A stretch of DNA of 22,411 nucleotides from Flavobacteriaceae bacterium (GCA_020347545.1 CP070731.1:2491632-2514042); one strand, 5' to 3'; shown: positions 6,990 to 15,492, numbered from the stretch's first letter. The notes: generated from the sequence alone by a model not told the origin. Made by a program: numbers and translations.

Positions 6990-8768
6990 ATGTCGGACAT
7001 GACAAAACCATTAACCTTTTACCAGTCTGAAAAACTGAGATTGGAACACATTGGAAAAACACTAAAATCACAATTAAAATTTATCGGACTTTTAAGGATC
7101 GGTCTCTTTTTTTCACTGTTAATTTCAAGTTATTATGTGGTTGGTCATACTGTGGAACTTTTGATTCTTCTCGGGTGCGGCTCAATCCTTTTTCTGATGC
7201 TTGTACTCAAATACCAAAAGCTGAAGAATAAATGTAAATTATCCAGACATTTATTAAATATAAACCTTGAAGAAATTGAATTTTTGAAAGGGAATTTTCA
7301 TCACTTCCCTTCAGGCGAAGAGTTTTCAGATTCGACTCATTTCTACAGTAACGACATTGATCTTTTTGGTAAAGGTTCTTTTTTTCAATTCATGAACCGA
7401 ACCTCAACCCCATCGGGGAAAATCAAACTTGCCTCCTTACTTCTTGAAAACAGCACAGATCAAATTGAGTTCAAACAATCGGTCGTAAAGGAACTGGCGC
7501 AAAAAGTTTCCTGGAGGCAAAATTTTCTTGCTAAAGCCAGAATGGTCAAGAATGAAACCCATCCTGAGCTTATCATCTCCTGGATAAAGAGTCATAAAGC
7601 TTTTCTTCCCGGTTACATGAAGATAATAGCACGGGTTTTTAGCTTACTCTCTCTCATATTTATCATGCTCACAGCTTTTTCCCCGGACTTTTTTTACCTA
7701 CTGGTAATTTGGTTTTTTGCGGGATTGATAATCACTTTACCATTCATCAAAAGAATAAATTCATTATATACGGCTTCAGGCAAGATCAAAAATACATTTA
7801 AGCAATACGAAACATTACTCGGCCAGATTGAATCCCTTGAAATAAATGCCCTACTCGCCAGGGAGGAACAAAGTAAAATACATTCCTCCGATAAGAAAGC
7901 TTCAGAAATTTTTAAGGAATTTTCACAAATTCTTGATGCTTTTGATCAAAGAAATAACATGCTTTTTGGAGTTCTCGGAAATGGATTTCTTTTATGGGAC
8001 ATAAAAAATACGAACAGAATAGATGCCTGGATTTCAAAATACCGGCATCAGGTTGATCAATGGTTTGAAGTAATTGCTTACTATGATTCTCAGATCTCTT
8101 TATCGAATTATGTTTTTAATCATCCTGATCATAATTTCAGCTCAATTGTTAAAACGAATCAAATTTTGGAGGCCAGTGAACTGGGTCATCCCTTAATACA
8201 TAAAGATCAGCGCGTTTCAAATGACTATGACATCAAAGAAAAAGAATTTCATATTATCACCGGGGCTAACATGGCCGGTAAAAGTACCTTTTTAAGAACG
8301 GTGTCTCTGGCACTGGTGATGACAAATGTTGGGCTTCCGGTCTGTGCAAAAAGTATGGCATACAGTCCAATTAAATTAATTACAAGCATGAGAACCAGTG
8401 ACTCTCTAAAGGATGACGACTCTTACTTTTACGCTGAAATAAAGCGATTGCGATTTATCGTGGAATCCATGAAAACAGAATCGTATTTTATTATCCTCGA
8501 TGAGATCCTAAAAGGAACAAACAGCAAAGACAAGGCACTTGGATCGATCAAATTTATCGAAAAACTGGTGCATTCCGGATCCTCCGGGATAATTGCCACG
8601 CATGACCTGAGTTTGTGTGAGATTGAAAAAAAATTCGATCAGGTTCAAAACAAATACTTTGACGCAAGCATCCAAAATGAGGAATTGTTCTTTGATTATA
8701 AATTGAAAGAAGGGGTTTGCAAAAACATGAATGCCTCATTTCTGCTCAAAAAAATGGAAATTATTTAG
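6990..8768 (+). CDS. Membrane-anchored MutS-related ATPase
   Basis: A 592-residue protein. The C-terminus (about 395-592) is a MutS-family ABC-type ATPase: Walker A GANMAGKST (425-433), Walker B FIILDE (500-505) and an H-loop ATHD (536-539). Unlike MutS it has no N-terminal mismatch-recognition or connector domains. It has two hydrophobic hairpins (about 31-74 and 215-254) predicting four membrane spans, and the sequence between and after them resembles the MutS core and lever region. Such MutS-related membrane proteins occur across Bacteroidota, and their function is unknown to me. The start is ATG 6990, with ATG 6999 possible. It lies 45 bp after the moeB-like gene and may be co-transcribed. 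A role in classical mismatch repair is unlikely. Confidence 0.85.
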   Translation: MSDMTKPLTFYQSEKLRLEHIGKTLKSQLKFIGLLRIGLFFSLLISSYYVVGHTVELLILLGCGSILFLMLVLKYQKLKNKCKLSRHLLNINLEEIEFLKGNFHHFPSGEEFSDSTHFYSNDIDLFGKGSFFQFMNRTSTPSGKIKLASLLLENSTDQIEFKQSVVKELAQKVSWRQNFLAKARMVKNETHPELIISWIKSHKAFLPGYMKIIARVFSLLSLIFIMLTAFSPDFFYLLVIWFFAGLIITLPFIKRINSLYTASGKIKNTFKQYETLLGQIESLEINALLAREEQSKIHSSDKKASEIFKEFSQILDAFDQRNNMLFGVLGNGFLLWDIKNTNRIDAWISKYRHQVDQWFEVIAYYDSQISLSNYVFNHPDHNFSSIVKTNQILEASELGHPLIHKDQRVSNDYDIKEKEFHIITGANMAGKSTFLRTVSLALVMTNVGLPVCAKSMAYSPIKLITSMRTSDSLKDDDSYFYAEIKRLRFIVESMKTESYFIILDEILKGTNSKDKALGSIKFIEKLVHSGSSGIIATHDLSLCEIEKKFDQVQNKYFDASIQNEELFFDYKLKEGVCKNMNASFLLKKMEII

Positions 8769-9194
8769 TTAGGGATGAGCATTGACCCACACCTCTCCGT
8801 CTTCAAAGTATTCCTTTTTCCAAATAGGAACAGTTTTCTTTAAGGTATCAATGGCGTACTGGCAGGCCTTGAATGCTGCTTCTCTGTGTGGAGAGGAAAC
8901 AGCTACTATTACGGGAACTTCACCAATTGACAAGACTCCTTTGGCATGATGTAAAGCCAGTTTATGTATTCCGAATTTTTTTACTGCATCTTCTGCGATT
9001 ATCCTCATCTCTTTTATTGCCATAGGATCATAAGCTGAAAATTCAAGCCGGACAACTTCCTTTTCTTTCGTATTGTTTCGAACGGTTCCCACAAAAAAGG
9101 CAAGACCACCACAACCATCATCCTGTACAAATTTGTGGCATTCGTCAAGGGACAGAGATTCCTCGGTGAGCTTAATAAAAATTCTGTTATCCAT
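8769..9194 (-). CDS. moaE: Molybdopterin synthase catalytic subunit MoaE
   Basis: A 141-residue large subunit of molybdopterin synthase, which together with MoaD converts cyclic pyranopterin monophosphate to molybdopterin. Family features are FFVGTVRN (33-40), SPHR (101-104) and a lysine-rich catalytic region with Lys119 and Lys126 in LKKTVPIWKKE (118-128), the same spacing as the active-site lysines of E. coli MoaE. It lies 6 bp downstream of moaD on the minus strand. Its stop codon (8769-8771) abuts the stop codon of the MutS-like gene with no bases between, so no intergenic terminator is possible and the two transcripts must overlap or end within coding sequence. Confidence 0.97.
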   Translation of the reverse strand: MDNRIFIKLTEESLSLDECHKFVQDDGCGGLAFFVGTVRNNTKEKEVVRLEFSAYDPMAIKEMRIIAEDAVKKFGIHKLALHHAKGVLSIGEVPVIVAVSSPHREAAFKACQYAIDTLKKTVPIWKKEYFEDGEVWVNAHP

Positions 9195-9200
9195 AATTCT

Positions 9201-9443
9201 TTATCCTCCGCTAACTGGAGGAATGACCGCAATTACATCATTATCATTTATTTTGAACCCGTCATCTGCATAACTTTCATTGACCGCAATCGAAAAAGTA
9301 TCCATCGAACTAAATGATGGATAGTTTCTTAAAAGTAATTCTCTGACATCCTTAGCCGTAATTTCTTTCTCTATCTGAATGTTCATGCTGTTCGTTCCAG
9401 CCAGGTCCTTGGACATACCAAAGAACAGTATCTTAATCTTCAT
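9201..9443 (-). CDS. moaD: Molybdopterin synthase sulfur carrier subunit MoaD
   Basis: An 80-residue ubiquitin-fold protein ending in VIPPVSGG. The terminal GG is adenylated by MoeB and then thiocarboxylated to donate sulfur to MoaE. Length and tail are typical. It is the first gene of a minus-strand moaD-moaE pair, divergent from the ferredoxin-NrfD gene. Its partner activating enzyme is probably the MoeB-rhodanese fusion at 5859-6944. Confidence 0.96.
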   Translation of the reverse strand: MKIKILFFGMSKDLAGTNSMNIQIEKEITAKDVRELLLRNYPSFSSMDTFSIAVNESYADDGFKINDNDVIAVIPPVSGG

Positions 9444-9456
9444 GGTTCCGTTTTGA

Positions 9457-9464
9457 CAAAAATA
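9457..9464 (-). promoter_or_regulatory. Candidate -7 box for moaD-moaE
   Basis: Read on the minus strand this is TATTTTTG, a match to the Bacteroidota -7 consensus TAnnTTTG, 13 bp before the moaD start codon. No clear TTTG-type -33 element is seen at the usual distance, so this is a candidate only. Confidence 0.4.
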
Positions 9465-9539
9465 GTTAATACAATCTAGAGGAAAAAATGAACACTATCG
9501 AATGAAAAGTGGAAATGGATATACTTTAATGTAACTTAA

Positions 9540-9582
9540 GTAACTAATGTTACAACCCAACCGAGGCTTTTCACTAAATTTG
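9540..9582 (+). promoter_or_regulatory. Activator-type promoter of the molybdoenzyme operon (dyad plus -7 box)
   Basis: A perfect dyad GTAAC-TAAT-GTTAC (9540-9553) is followed after exactly 21 bp by TAAATTTG (9575-9582), which matches TAnnTTTG. An extra GTAAC half-site lies at 9531-9535. The dyad centre is 28.5 bp upstream of the box, so near -40 relative to a start just downstream. This is where a class II CRP/FNR-type activator would sit. The 5+4+5 geometry equals that of FNR sites. The same arrangement precedes the CstB-like gene at 19021-19063. The leader to the ATG at 9677 would be roughly 90 nt. Confidence 0.75.
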
Positions 9583-9676
9583 AGTAAGTGTACCCGGACC
9601 TTCCTTATCGATCCTCGTACTCGTTCTTTATTCCTTCTTATTCAGAAGTTTAAACTAACAAGAAGACATTGCGCAT

Positions 9677-11293
9677 ATGAAATACGGATTTATTATTGAC
9701 AACAGAAAATGTATCGGTTGTCATGCCTGTACCACTGCCTGTAAAAGCGAACACGATGTTCCCATAGGGGTTAACAGAACCTACGTAAAACAAGTAGAAA
9801 AAGGAGTTTTTCCGAATACCAGAAGAATTTTTTCTGTGATGCGATGTAATCATTGCGCGAATGCCCCATGCGTGGAGATCTGCCCTGTTGAGGCTCTTTA
9901 TACGAGAGAAGATGGAATCGTTGATTTTGACAATAACCGTTGCATAGGATGTAAATCCTGTATGCAGGCATGCCCTTACGATGCCCTCTACATTGACCCA
10001 GACAACAAAACAGCTGCAAAATGCAATTATTGTGCACATAGAGTTGAAGTTGGACGGGCACCGGCCTGTGTAGACGTCTGCCCTGAACACGCTATCATTG
10101 CCGGTGATATGGAAAATCCACATACTGAAATTGCAACCTTGCTTGCGAGGGAACAGGTCATGGTAAGAAAACCCGAAAAAGGAACCATCCCTAACCTGTT
10201 TTACATCAATGGTGACTACCAGTCTCTAGATCCTGATATCACGGACAAATCAGGCCCGGGACTTTGGAATTCTCAGGCAAGAGGAGTCGGTCATTATGCG
10301 AAAGCTGCTGAAAAACTTATGTATACCAATGATGATATTAACCTTTTACAAATGAGTATAGACAATGATCTTCAGGCAGCTTATCAGAAAAAAGAAACGA
10401 AAAATCCAAATTATATAGATGTACTGAATGGTAAAGCCAGACGTGTTTACGACACACCCGATAAGGGAATTCTATGGGGTTGGGAAGTATCGGCGTATGT
10501 TACCACTAAAGCAATCGCCGCAGGAGCATTTCTGATCCCTTTGCTGGCATTAATTTTTGGTTATGACATTTCTTCTACAACAAAGTTGATTTCTGTAGGG
10601 CTTTCTCTTGGATTTCTTGGTTTGACTGGATTATTTCTTGTGATGGATCTGGATCGTCCGGATAGATTTCTGAATGTTCTTTTGCGCCCTCAATGGAATT
10701 CATGGCTGGTAAAAGGAGGTTATACAATTTCCATTTTTGGCTTGCTGATGACTATCTGGGGCGTGGCTACTTTTTTTGAATGGAACATCCCGGAATTTCT
10801 TATTCTTGGGCTGACAGCAGTTTTCGGTGTGATCTTAGCCATTTATACTGCTTTCCTTTTCGCTCAGGCAAAGGGCCGGGATTTTTGGCAAAGTCCAACC
10901 CTTCCTATCCACATGCTGATTCACAGTATCCTTGCCGGAGCTGCCGTTTTTACGATACTTGCCCTGGTCTTACAGCCTGAAATATGGATGGAAATTCTAG
11001 GGGGAGTGATCGCAATTTCTTTGGTTATCAATTTGTTGACATTAATGAGTGAACTAACCATTTCACATCCGACAAAGGCTGCAAAAAAAGTAGTGAATAT
11101 GATCCTGAAAGAACAGTACCGCGGACTATTTTGGATTGGAACAGTTCTTATTGGAAACATTGCACCTCTAATGCTGATCCTGTTTGTCCCCGGCGCAATA
11201 CCTATGGCAGTTGCAGGGGTTCTGATTCTTATCGGAATTTATATTACAGAAAAAATATGGGTGGAGGCACCTCAGCGAATACCTCTTGCTTAA
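9677..11293 (+). CDS. Ferredoxin-NrfD fusion: electron-transfer and membrane-anchor subunit of a SoeABC-like sulfite dehydrogenase
   Basis: A 538-residue fusion of two subunits that are usually separate. Residues 1-150 are a four-cluster ferredoxin with 16 cysteines in four groups (12/15/18/22, 57/60/65/69, 89/92/95/99 and 116/119/131/135), as in SoeB, PsrB and DmsB. Residues about 270-538 are an NrfD/PsrC-type quinone-binding anchor with eight predicted membrane spans and the family motif DLDRPDRFLNVLLRP after the second span. The linker is hydrophilic. There is no signal peptide, so the ferredoxin half faces the cytoplasm. The molybdoenzyme follows after 54 bp in the same operon. Together they would pass electrons from the Mo site through [4Fe-4S] clusters to menaquinone. 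A reductase running the other way is possible from sequence alone. Confidence 0.9.
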   Translation: MKYGFIIDNRKCIGCHACTTACKSEHDVPIGVNRTYVKQVEKGVFPNTRRIFSVMRCNHCANAPCVEICPVEALYTREDGIVDFDNNRCIGCKSCMQACPYDALYIDPDNKTAAKCNYCAHRVEVGRAPACVDVCPEHAIIAGDMENPHTEIATLLAREQVMVRKPEKGTIPNLFYINGDYQSLDPDITDKSGPGLWNSQARGVGHYAKAAEKLMYTNDDINLLQMSIDNDLQAAYQKKETKNPNYIDVLNGKARRVYDTPDKGILWGWEVSAYVTTKAIAAGAFLIPLLALIFGYDISSTTKLISVGLSLGFLGLTGLFLVMDLDRPDRFLNVLLRPQWNSWLVKGGYTISIFGLLMTIWGVATFFEWNIPEFLILGLTAVFGVILAIYTAFLFAQAKGRDFWQSPTLPIHMLIHSILAGAAVFTILALVLQPEIWMEILGGVIAISLVINLLTLMSELTISHPTKAAKKVVNMILKEQYRGLFWIGTVLIGNIAPLMLILFVPGAIPMAVAGVLILIGIYITEKIWVEAPQRIPLA

Positions 11294-11347
11294 ATGAACT
11301 CATAGAAACTGTAGATAGAAGTATTTTAAACCTTTTAAATTAAAAAC

Positions 11348-14239
11348 ATGGGCTATAAGAAGGCATCTTTTATAGAAAATCTGGCAGAGAAAATTGGCCT
11401 TATTCCGGATCTTCACAAAGAAGGTTATCAAGAACACGATAAAGACATGCGTCACTTCAGTGATGAAGAAGTTGCTGCCATGTACGAGAATTTTCCACCT
11501 CCGGAAAAATGGAATAACTGGACAGAGTATGATCCAAAAGTCTGGCCTAAAAAGAAAAAAACAGATTATCAAATTGTTCCTACTACCTGTTTCAACTGTG
11601 AAAGTGCCTGTGGCTTAACAGCTTTTATAGATAAGTCTTCAGGTGAAATTAAAAAATTTGAAGGCAATCCTTATCATCCCGGAAGCAGAGGCAGAAACTG
11701 TGCAAAAGGGCCGGCAACAATTAATCAGATTACGGACCCGGACAGAATACTCTTCCCTTTGAAAAGGAAGGGTAAAAGAGGTGATGGAGAATGGGAAAGA
11801 ATTTCATGGGACGAGGCGCTGGATACAATTGCCGAACGAATCAGAAAAGCTTTAAAAGAAGATAGGCACAATGAGATTGCCTATCACGTTGGAAGACCGG
11901 GTCATGAAGGGTTTATGAACTGGGTTTTGCCTTCCTGGGGAATTGACGGCCATAATTCTCATACTAATATTTGTTCTTCCGGAGCTCGTTTTGGTTATAA
12001 TATATGGTATGGTTACGACAGGCCTTCCCCTGATCATGCTGAGGCCAAATTTATACTTTTGATCTCGGCACATCTTGAATCCGGACATTATTTTAACCCA
12101 CATGCGCAAAGGATCATTGAGGGAAAAATGAAAGGCGCGAAACTCGCCACTATGGATCCCAGATTATCAAATACGGCCTCAATGAGCGACTATTGGCTAC
12201 CCTCCTATCCGGGAACCGAAGCAGCAGTTTTGTTGGCAATGGCCCTGATCATTCTTCAGGAGGATCTTTACAACAGAGAATATCTCGAAAACTGGACCAA
12301 CTGGGGTTCGTATTTAGCAGCTAAACATCCTGATAAAGAAGTTGTTTTTGAGAATTTCATCGAGGCGGTGAAAGAAGAATACAAAGAGTTTACCCCTGAA
12401 TTTGCGGAAAAAGAATCTGGTGTCAAGGCAGACATGATTCGGGAAATAGCGGTTAAAATTGGTGAGGCGGGAGAGCGTTTTGCCAGCCACAACTGGAGAA
12501 GCGCAGGAGCGTCCAACCTTGGAGGCTGGGCAGTTGCAAGATGTCTTCATTTTCTGACGGTGCTCACTGGGGCCGTCGGAGCAAAAGGAGGGACCTCTCC
12601 TAATTCATGGAATAAGTTTAAACCCGAAGTACCCAATCCTCCTAAACCACAAAAAAAATGGAATGAATTACACTTTCCCAAGGAATATCCCCTGGCCTTT
12701 TTTGAAATGAGTCAGTTGCTTCCGCACTTCCTGAAAGAAGGAAGAGGAAAAATGGATGTTTATTTTTCTCGGGTCTTCAACCCTGTTTGGACTTATCCTG
12801 ATGGTTTTACCTGGATGGAAATGTTTATGGATGAGACAAAATTCGGGTTACATACGGCCTTAACTCCTACCTGGAATGAAACTGCTTTTTTTGCCGATCT
12901 AGTTTTACCAATGGGTCTGGCAGCGGAAAGACATGATATCAATTCCTATGCTACTCATGGAGGCACTTGGGTTGCTTTTAGGCAACCGGTTTTAAGGGAG
13001 GCAGCTCGCCGAAACGGCTCGCCTGTCCAATATACCTATGAAGCAAATCCAGGAGAAGTGTGGGAGGAAGACGAGTTTTGGATCGAACTGAGCTGGCGCA
13101 TCGACCCGGACGGAAGCATGGGAATCAGAAAACATTTTGAATCCCCATACCGACCCGGTAAAAAAATAACAATTGAAGAATATTACCAGTATATTTTTGA
13201 ACGTATTAAAGGATTAACGGAAGCTGCCAAAAAAGAAGGGCTAACCGAGTTCCAATACATGTCAAAATATGGTGCTTTTGAAATTGAAAAAGGAGAATCC
13301 TATAAAAAGAATGAAACCTTATTGACTCAAGATCAGCTCAAAGATTCTGTTGTTGATAAAAACACAGGGGTCATCCGTAAGAATGGTAAAGATATAGGTG
13401 TGATGATAAAAGGTAAAGCCATGGTTGGTTTCCCCACACCTTCTCGTAAAAATGAATTTTATTCTCAGACCATGGTAGATTGGAACTGGCCCGAGTATGC
13501 GATTCCGCAATATATAAAAAGCCATATTCATAATGAGGTACTGGATAAATCGAAAGGTGAATATGTCCTGGTCCCTACCTTCAGGTTGCCTACTTTGATT
13601 CATTCAAGGTCAGGAAACGCCAAATGGCTGGTGGAGATCTCAAACAGGAACCCGATCTGGATGCATCCTGATGATGCGGCAAAATGGAATTTTAAAACAG
13701 GTGATCTGGTAAAAATGAACACGGATATAGGTTACTTTGTCGATAAGGTATGGGTTACGCAGTCAATGAAACCAGGTGTTGTAGCTTGTTCCCACCATAT
13801 AGGAAGATGGCGTCGAGAACAGGATACAATTGGGAACCGATGGGCAACAAACACTGTAAACATTGAAAACGCTGCCGAGGGAGAGTGGAAAATGACCACA
13901 AAAAGAGGAATAAAGCCCTTTGATTCTGGTGATAAGGATTCAAAAAGGATCTTTTGGAAAGACGGGGGAGTTCATCAAAATATAACCCATGCCGTGCATC
14001 CGGATCCTATAAGTGGCATGCATACCTGGCATCAAAGGGTAAGAATCGAAAAACCCGGACCTGATGACAACTACGGTGATATCTTTGTCGATACCAATAA
14101 ATCTCATCAGGTTTATAAAGAGTGGTTGTCGATGACCAGGCCAGCTCCTGGTCCCGGCGGTTTAAGAAGGCCTCTTTGGTTCAAACGAGCATTTCCACCG
14201 GATGAATCTACTTACTACTTAAAAGTTGATGAAAAATAA
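11348..14239 (+). CDS. Cytoplasmic bis-MGD molybdopterin oxidoreductase, SoeA-like (probable sulfite dehydrogenase catalytic subunit)
   Basis: A 963-residue catalytic subunit of the DMSO-reductase family. The N-terminal [4Fe-4S] site has cysteines 81, 84, 88 and 118 (CFNCESAC...NCAKG). Cys209 in SHTNICSSGARFG is the likely Mo ligand. The C-terminal molybdopterin-dinucleotide-binding domain begins near residue 740 (VPTFRLPTLIHSRSGNAKW). There is no twin-arginine signal at the N-terminus, so it stays in the cytoplasm. This separates it from periplasmic polysulfide, thiosulfate and tetrathionate reductases and agrees with SoeA, the cytoplasmic quinone-linked sulfite dehydrogenase of phototrophic sulfur bacteria, which is of similar size. 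The surrounding sulfur genes fit sulfite to sulfate. Family assignment is very firm; substrate is inferred. Confidence 0.92.
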   Translation: MGYKKASFIENLAEKIGLIPDLHKEGYQEHDKDMRHFSDEEVAAMYENFPPPEKWNNWTEYDPKVWPKKKKTDYQIVPTTCFNCESACGLTAFIDKSSGEIKKFEGNPYHPGSRGRNCAKGPATINQITDPDRILFPLKRKGKRGDGEWERISWDEALDTIAERIRKALKEDRHNEIAYHVGRPGHEGFMNWVLPSWGIDGHNSHTNICSSGARFGYNIWYGYDRPSPDHAEAKFILLISAHLESGHYFNPHAQRIIEGKMKGAKLATMDPRLSNTASMSDYWLPSYPGTEAAVLLAMALIILQEDLYNREYLENWTNWGSYLAAKHPDKEVVFENFIEAVKEEYKEFTPEFAEKESGVKADMIREIAVKIGEAGERFASHNWRSAGASNLGGWAVARCLHFLTVLTGAVGAKGGTSPNSWNKFKPEVPNPPKPQKKWNELHFPKEYPLAFFEMSQLLPHFLKEGRGKMDVYFSRVFNPVWTYPDGFTWMEMFMDETKFGLHTALTPTWNETAFFADLVLPMGLAAERHDINSYATHGGTWVAFRQPVLREAARRNGSPVQYTYEANPGEVWEEDEFWIELSWRIDPDGSMGIRKHFESPYRPGKKITIEEYYQYIFERIKGLTEAAKKEGLTEFQYMSKYGAFEIEKGESYKKNETLLTQDQLKDSVVDKNTGVIRKNGKDIGVMIKGKAMVGFPTPSRKNEFYSQTMVDWNWPEYAIPQYIKSHIHNEVLDKSKGEYVLVPTFRLPTLIHSRSGNAKWLVEISNRNPIWMHPDDAAKWNFKTGDLVKMNTDIGYFVDKVWVTQSMKPGVVACSHHIGRWRREQDTIGNRWATNTVNIENAAEGEWKMTTKRGIKPFDSGDKDSKRIFWKDGGVHQNITHAVHPDPISGMHTWHQRVRIEKPGPDDNYGDIFVDTNKSHQVYKEWLSMTRPAPGPGGLRRPLWFKRAFPPDESTYYLKVDEK

Positions 14240-14261
14240 ATCTTAAATCTATAATTAGTTC

Positions 14262-14269
14262 TATATTTG
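14262..14269 (+). promoter_or_regulatory. Candidate -7 box before the thioredoxin-like lipoprotein gene
   Basis: TATATTTG is an exact match to TAnnTTTG, 29 bp before the start codon of the next gene, in the short AT-rich gap after the molybdoenzyme. No clear -33 element is seen. It would give the lipoprotein gene its own promoter. Confidence 0.45.
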
Positions 14270-14298
14270 GCTTTAGAATTCTAATTTAAAGCTTACTA

Positions 14299-15330
14299 AT
14301 GAAAAAAATTACATACTTACTGGCTGTACTATTCATTGCAGCCTGTCAAAATGAACCAAAAGATTACGTCACACTATCAGGACAGATCACAGATAAGAAT
14401 AGTGATTCTGTAGTGATCAGAAGCAGGACTTATTCTAAAACTATTCCTGTAGATGAAAACGGGAGTTTTTCAGACACACTCAAGGTTGAAACAGGAACAT
14501 ATCGTTTTTATGACGGAGGGGAATCTACTTCCATCTTTCTAAAAAACGGATTTGACCTGGTTATTTCACTGGACACCAAAATGTTTGATGAAACAGTTAA
14601 GTATTCAGGTACCGGAGCAGAACACAGTAACTTCTTAGCTAAAAAAGCACTGCTTCAGGAAGAATTATTAGATCTTGATGCCTTAATGGCGATGGACTCA
14701 GTTTCACGAGAACAAAAATTTTCAGCAATAGAAAGTCAACTGACAGAATTTTATAATTCTGACAAGGCGATTGATACTTCAATTGTAAATAACAGTATCA
14801 AAACAATCCAGCCGATGCTGAATTCTTACAGAAGATATATCAATGACGACCTGGCTATGAAAAAAGCTCTGCCAAAAGGAGCCGTTTCACCTACATTCAC
14901 AGATTACGAAAATTATGCAGGTGGTAAAACCTCTCTTTCAGACCTAAAAGGAAAATATGTTTACATTGATGTCTGGGCTACCTGGTGCGGTCCATGTAAG
15001 GCAGAAATACCTTCTTTGAAAAAAGTTGAAAAAATGTACCATGACAAAAATATCGCCTTTGTAAGTGTCTCTATTGATGACGACAGGTCCCACGGAGGAT
15101 CCTGGGAACAGGCCAACAAAGATTGGAGAAAAATGGTAGAGGAAAAAGAATTAAGTGGTGTTCAGTTATTCGCACCGAAAGGATGGAAATCTGATTTCGT
15201 GGAAGCCTATAAAATCAACGGTATTCCTCGCTTTATCCTTGTGGATCCTGAGGGTAAAATCATTACTCCAAGCGCACCAAGGCCATCAAGTGAAGCGCTG
15301 ATCGAGCTTTTCAATGAAGAGAATATATAA
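14299..15330 (+). CDS. Thioredoxin-like lipoprotein (TlpA/ResA type)
   Basis: A 343-residue protein with a lipoprotein signal peptide (lipobox IAAC, cysteine 16). An N-terminal beta-rich domain (about 20-110) resembles the DUF4369 region common before thioredoxin domains in Bacteroidota. A helical middle (about 110-190) follows. The C-terminal thioredoxin fold (about 195-343) has active site WATWCGPCK (Cys230, Cys233) and the cis-proline motif GIPRF. It is a membrane-anchored thiol-disulfide oxidoreductase acting outside the cytoplasm. It sits between the molybdoenzyme operon and the SulP genes. A role in keeping haem-c apoproteins or sulfur-handling thiols reduced is plausible, for example for the c-type protein at 21033, but not shown. 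Confidence 0.9.
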   Translation: MKKITYLLAVLFIAACQNEPKDYVTLSGQITDKNSDSVVIRSRTYSKTIPVDENGSFSDTLKVETGTYRFYDGGESTSIFLKNGFDLVISLDTKMFDETVKYSGTGAEHSNFLAKKALLQEELLDLDALMAMDSVSREQKFSAIESQLTEFYNSDKAIDTSIVNNSIKTIQPMLNSYRRYINDDLAMKKALPKGAVSPTFTDYENYAGGKTSLSDLKGKYVYIDVWATWCGPCKAEIPSLKKVEKMYHDKNIAFVSVSIDDDRSHGGSWEQANKDWRKMVEEKELSGVQLFAPKGWKSDFVEAYKINGIPRFILVDPEGKIITPSAPRPSSEALIELFNEENI

Positions 15331-15353
15331 AGGCCTCAGAAAAAGATAAAAAA

Positions 15354-15373
15354 AGGAGGGCTAAGACTCTCCT
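15354..15373 (+). terminator. Possible hairpin terminator after the thioredoxin-like gene
   Basis: AGGAGGG and CTCTCCT form a 7-bp stem (one G-U pair) around a 6-base loop, 23 bp after the stop codon. It is preceded by an A-run but followed by CTAAATAT rather than a T-run, so termination would be weak. Confidence 0.4.
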
Positions 15374-15397
15374 CTAAATATATACAGCAGAAATAAA

Positions 15398-15436
15398 GGT
15401 CCCTTCCATATTGGGAATCTCTTTAGGTAAGGGACC
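15398..15436 (+). repeat. Inverted repeat in the leader of the first SulP gene
   Basis: GGTCCCTT (15398-15405) and AAGGGACC (15429-15436) are perfect 8-bp inverted repeats separated by 23 bp and followed by GTTTT. A second small hairpin, CTTCTT-AAA-AAGAAG, lies at 15443-15457. The 162-bp gap therefore holds structured RNA ahead of the SulP start codon. It could be a long-loop terminator, an attenuator or an operator pair. No known riboswitch was recognised. Confidence 0.45.
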
Positions 15437-15492
15437 GTTTTGCTTCTTAAAAAGAAGAGCTGTTGTCTATAGGTTATCGGTAATTCTGAATA

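Noticed and set aside
9650..10123. A 157-codon open frame on the minus strand opposite the ferredoxin domain.
   Set aside because: It is the shadow of the cysteine-rich ferredoxin coding sequence, whose 16 cysteines in four clusters leave no doubt about the true frame.
11348..14239. Assignment of the molybdoenzyme as a periplasmic polysulfide, thiosulfate or tetrathionate reductase.
   Set aside because: No twin-arginine signal or other export signal is present, and the oxidative sulfur neighbours fit a cytoplasmic SoeA-type enzyme better. Substrate still needs proof.
14273..14284. Perfect 12-bp palindrome TTAGAATTCTAA before the thioredoxin-like lipoprotein gene.
   Set aside because: AT-rich, contains a common restriction-type core, has no second copy in the window and no spacing relation to a known element beyond lying just after the candidate -7 box.
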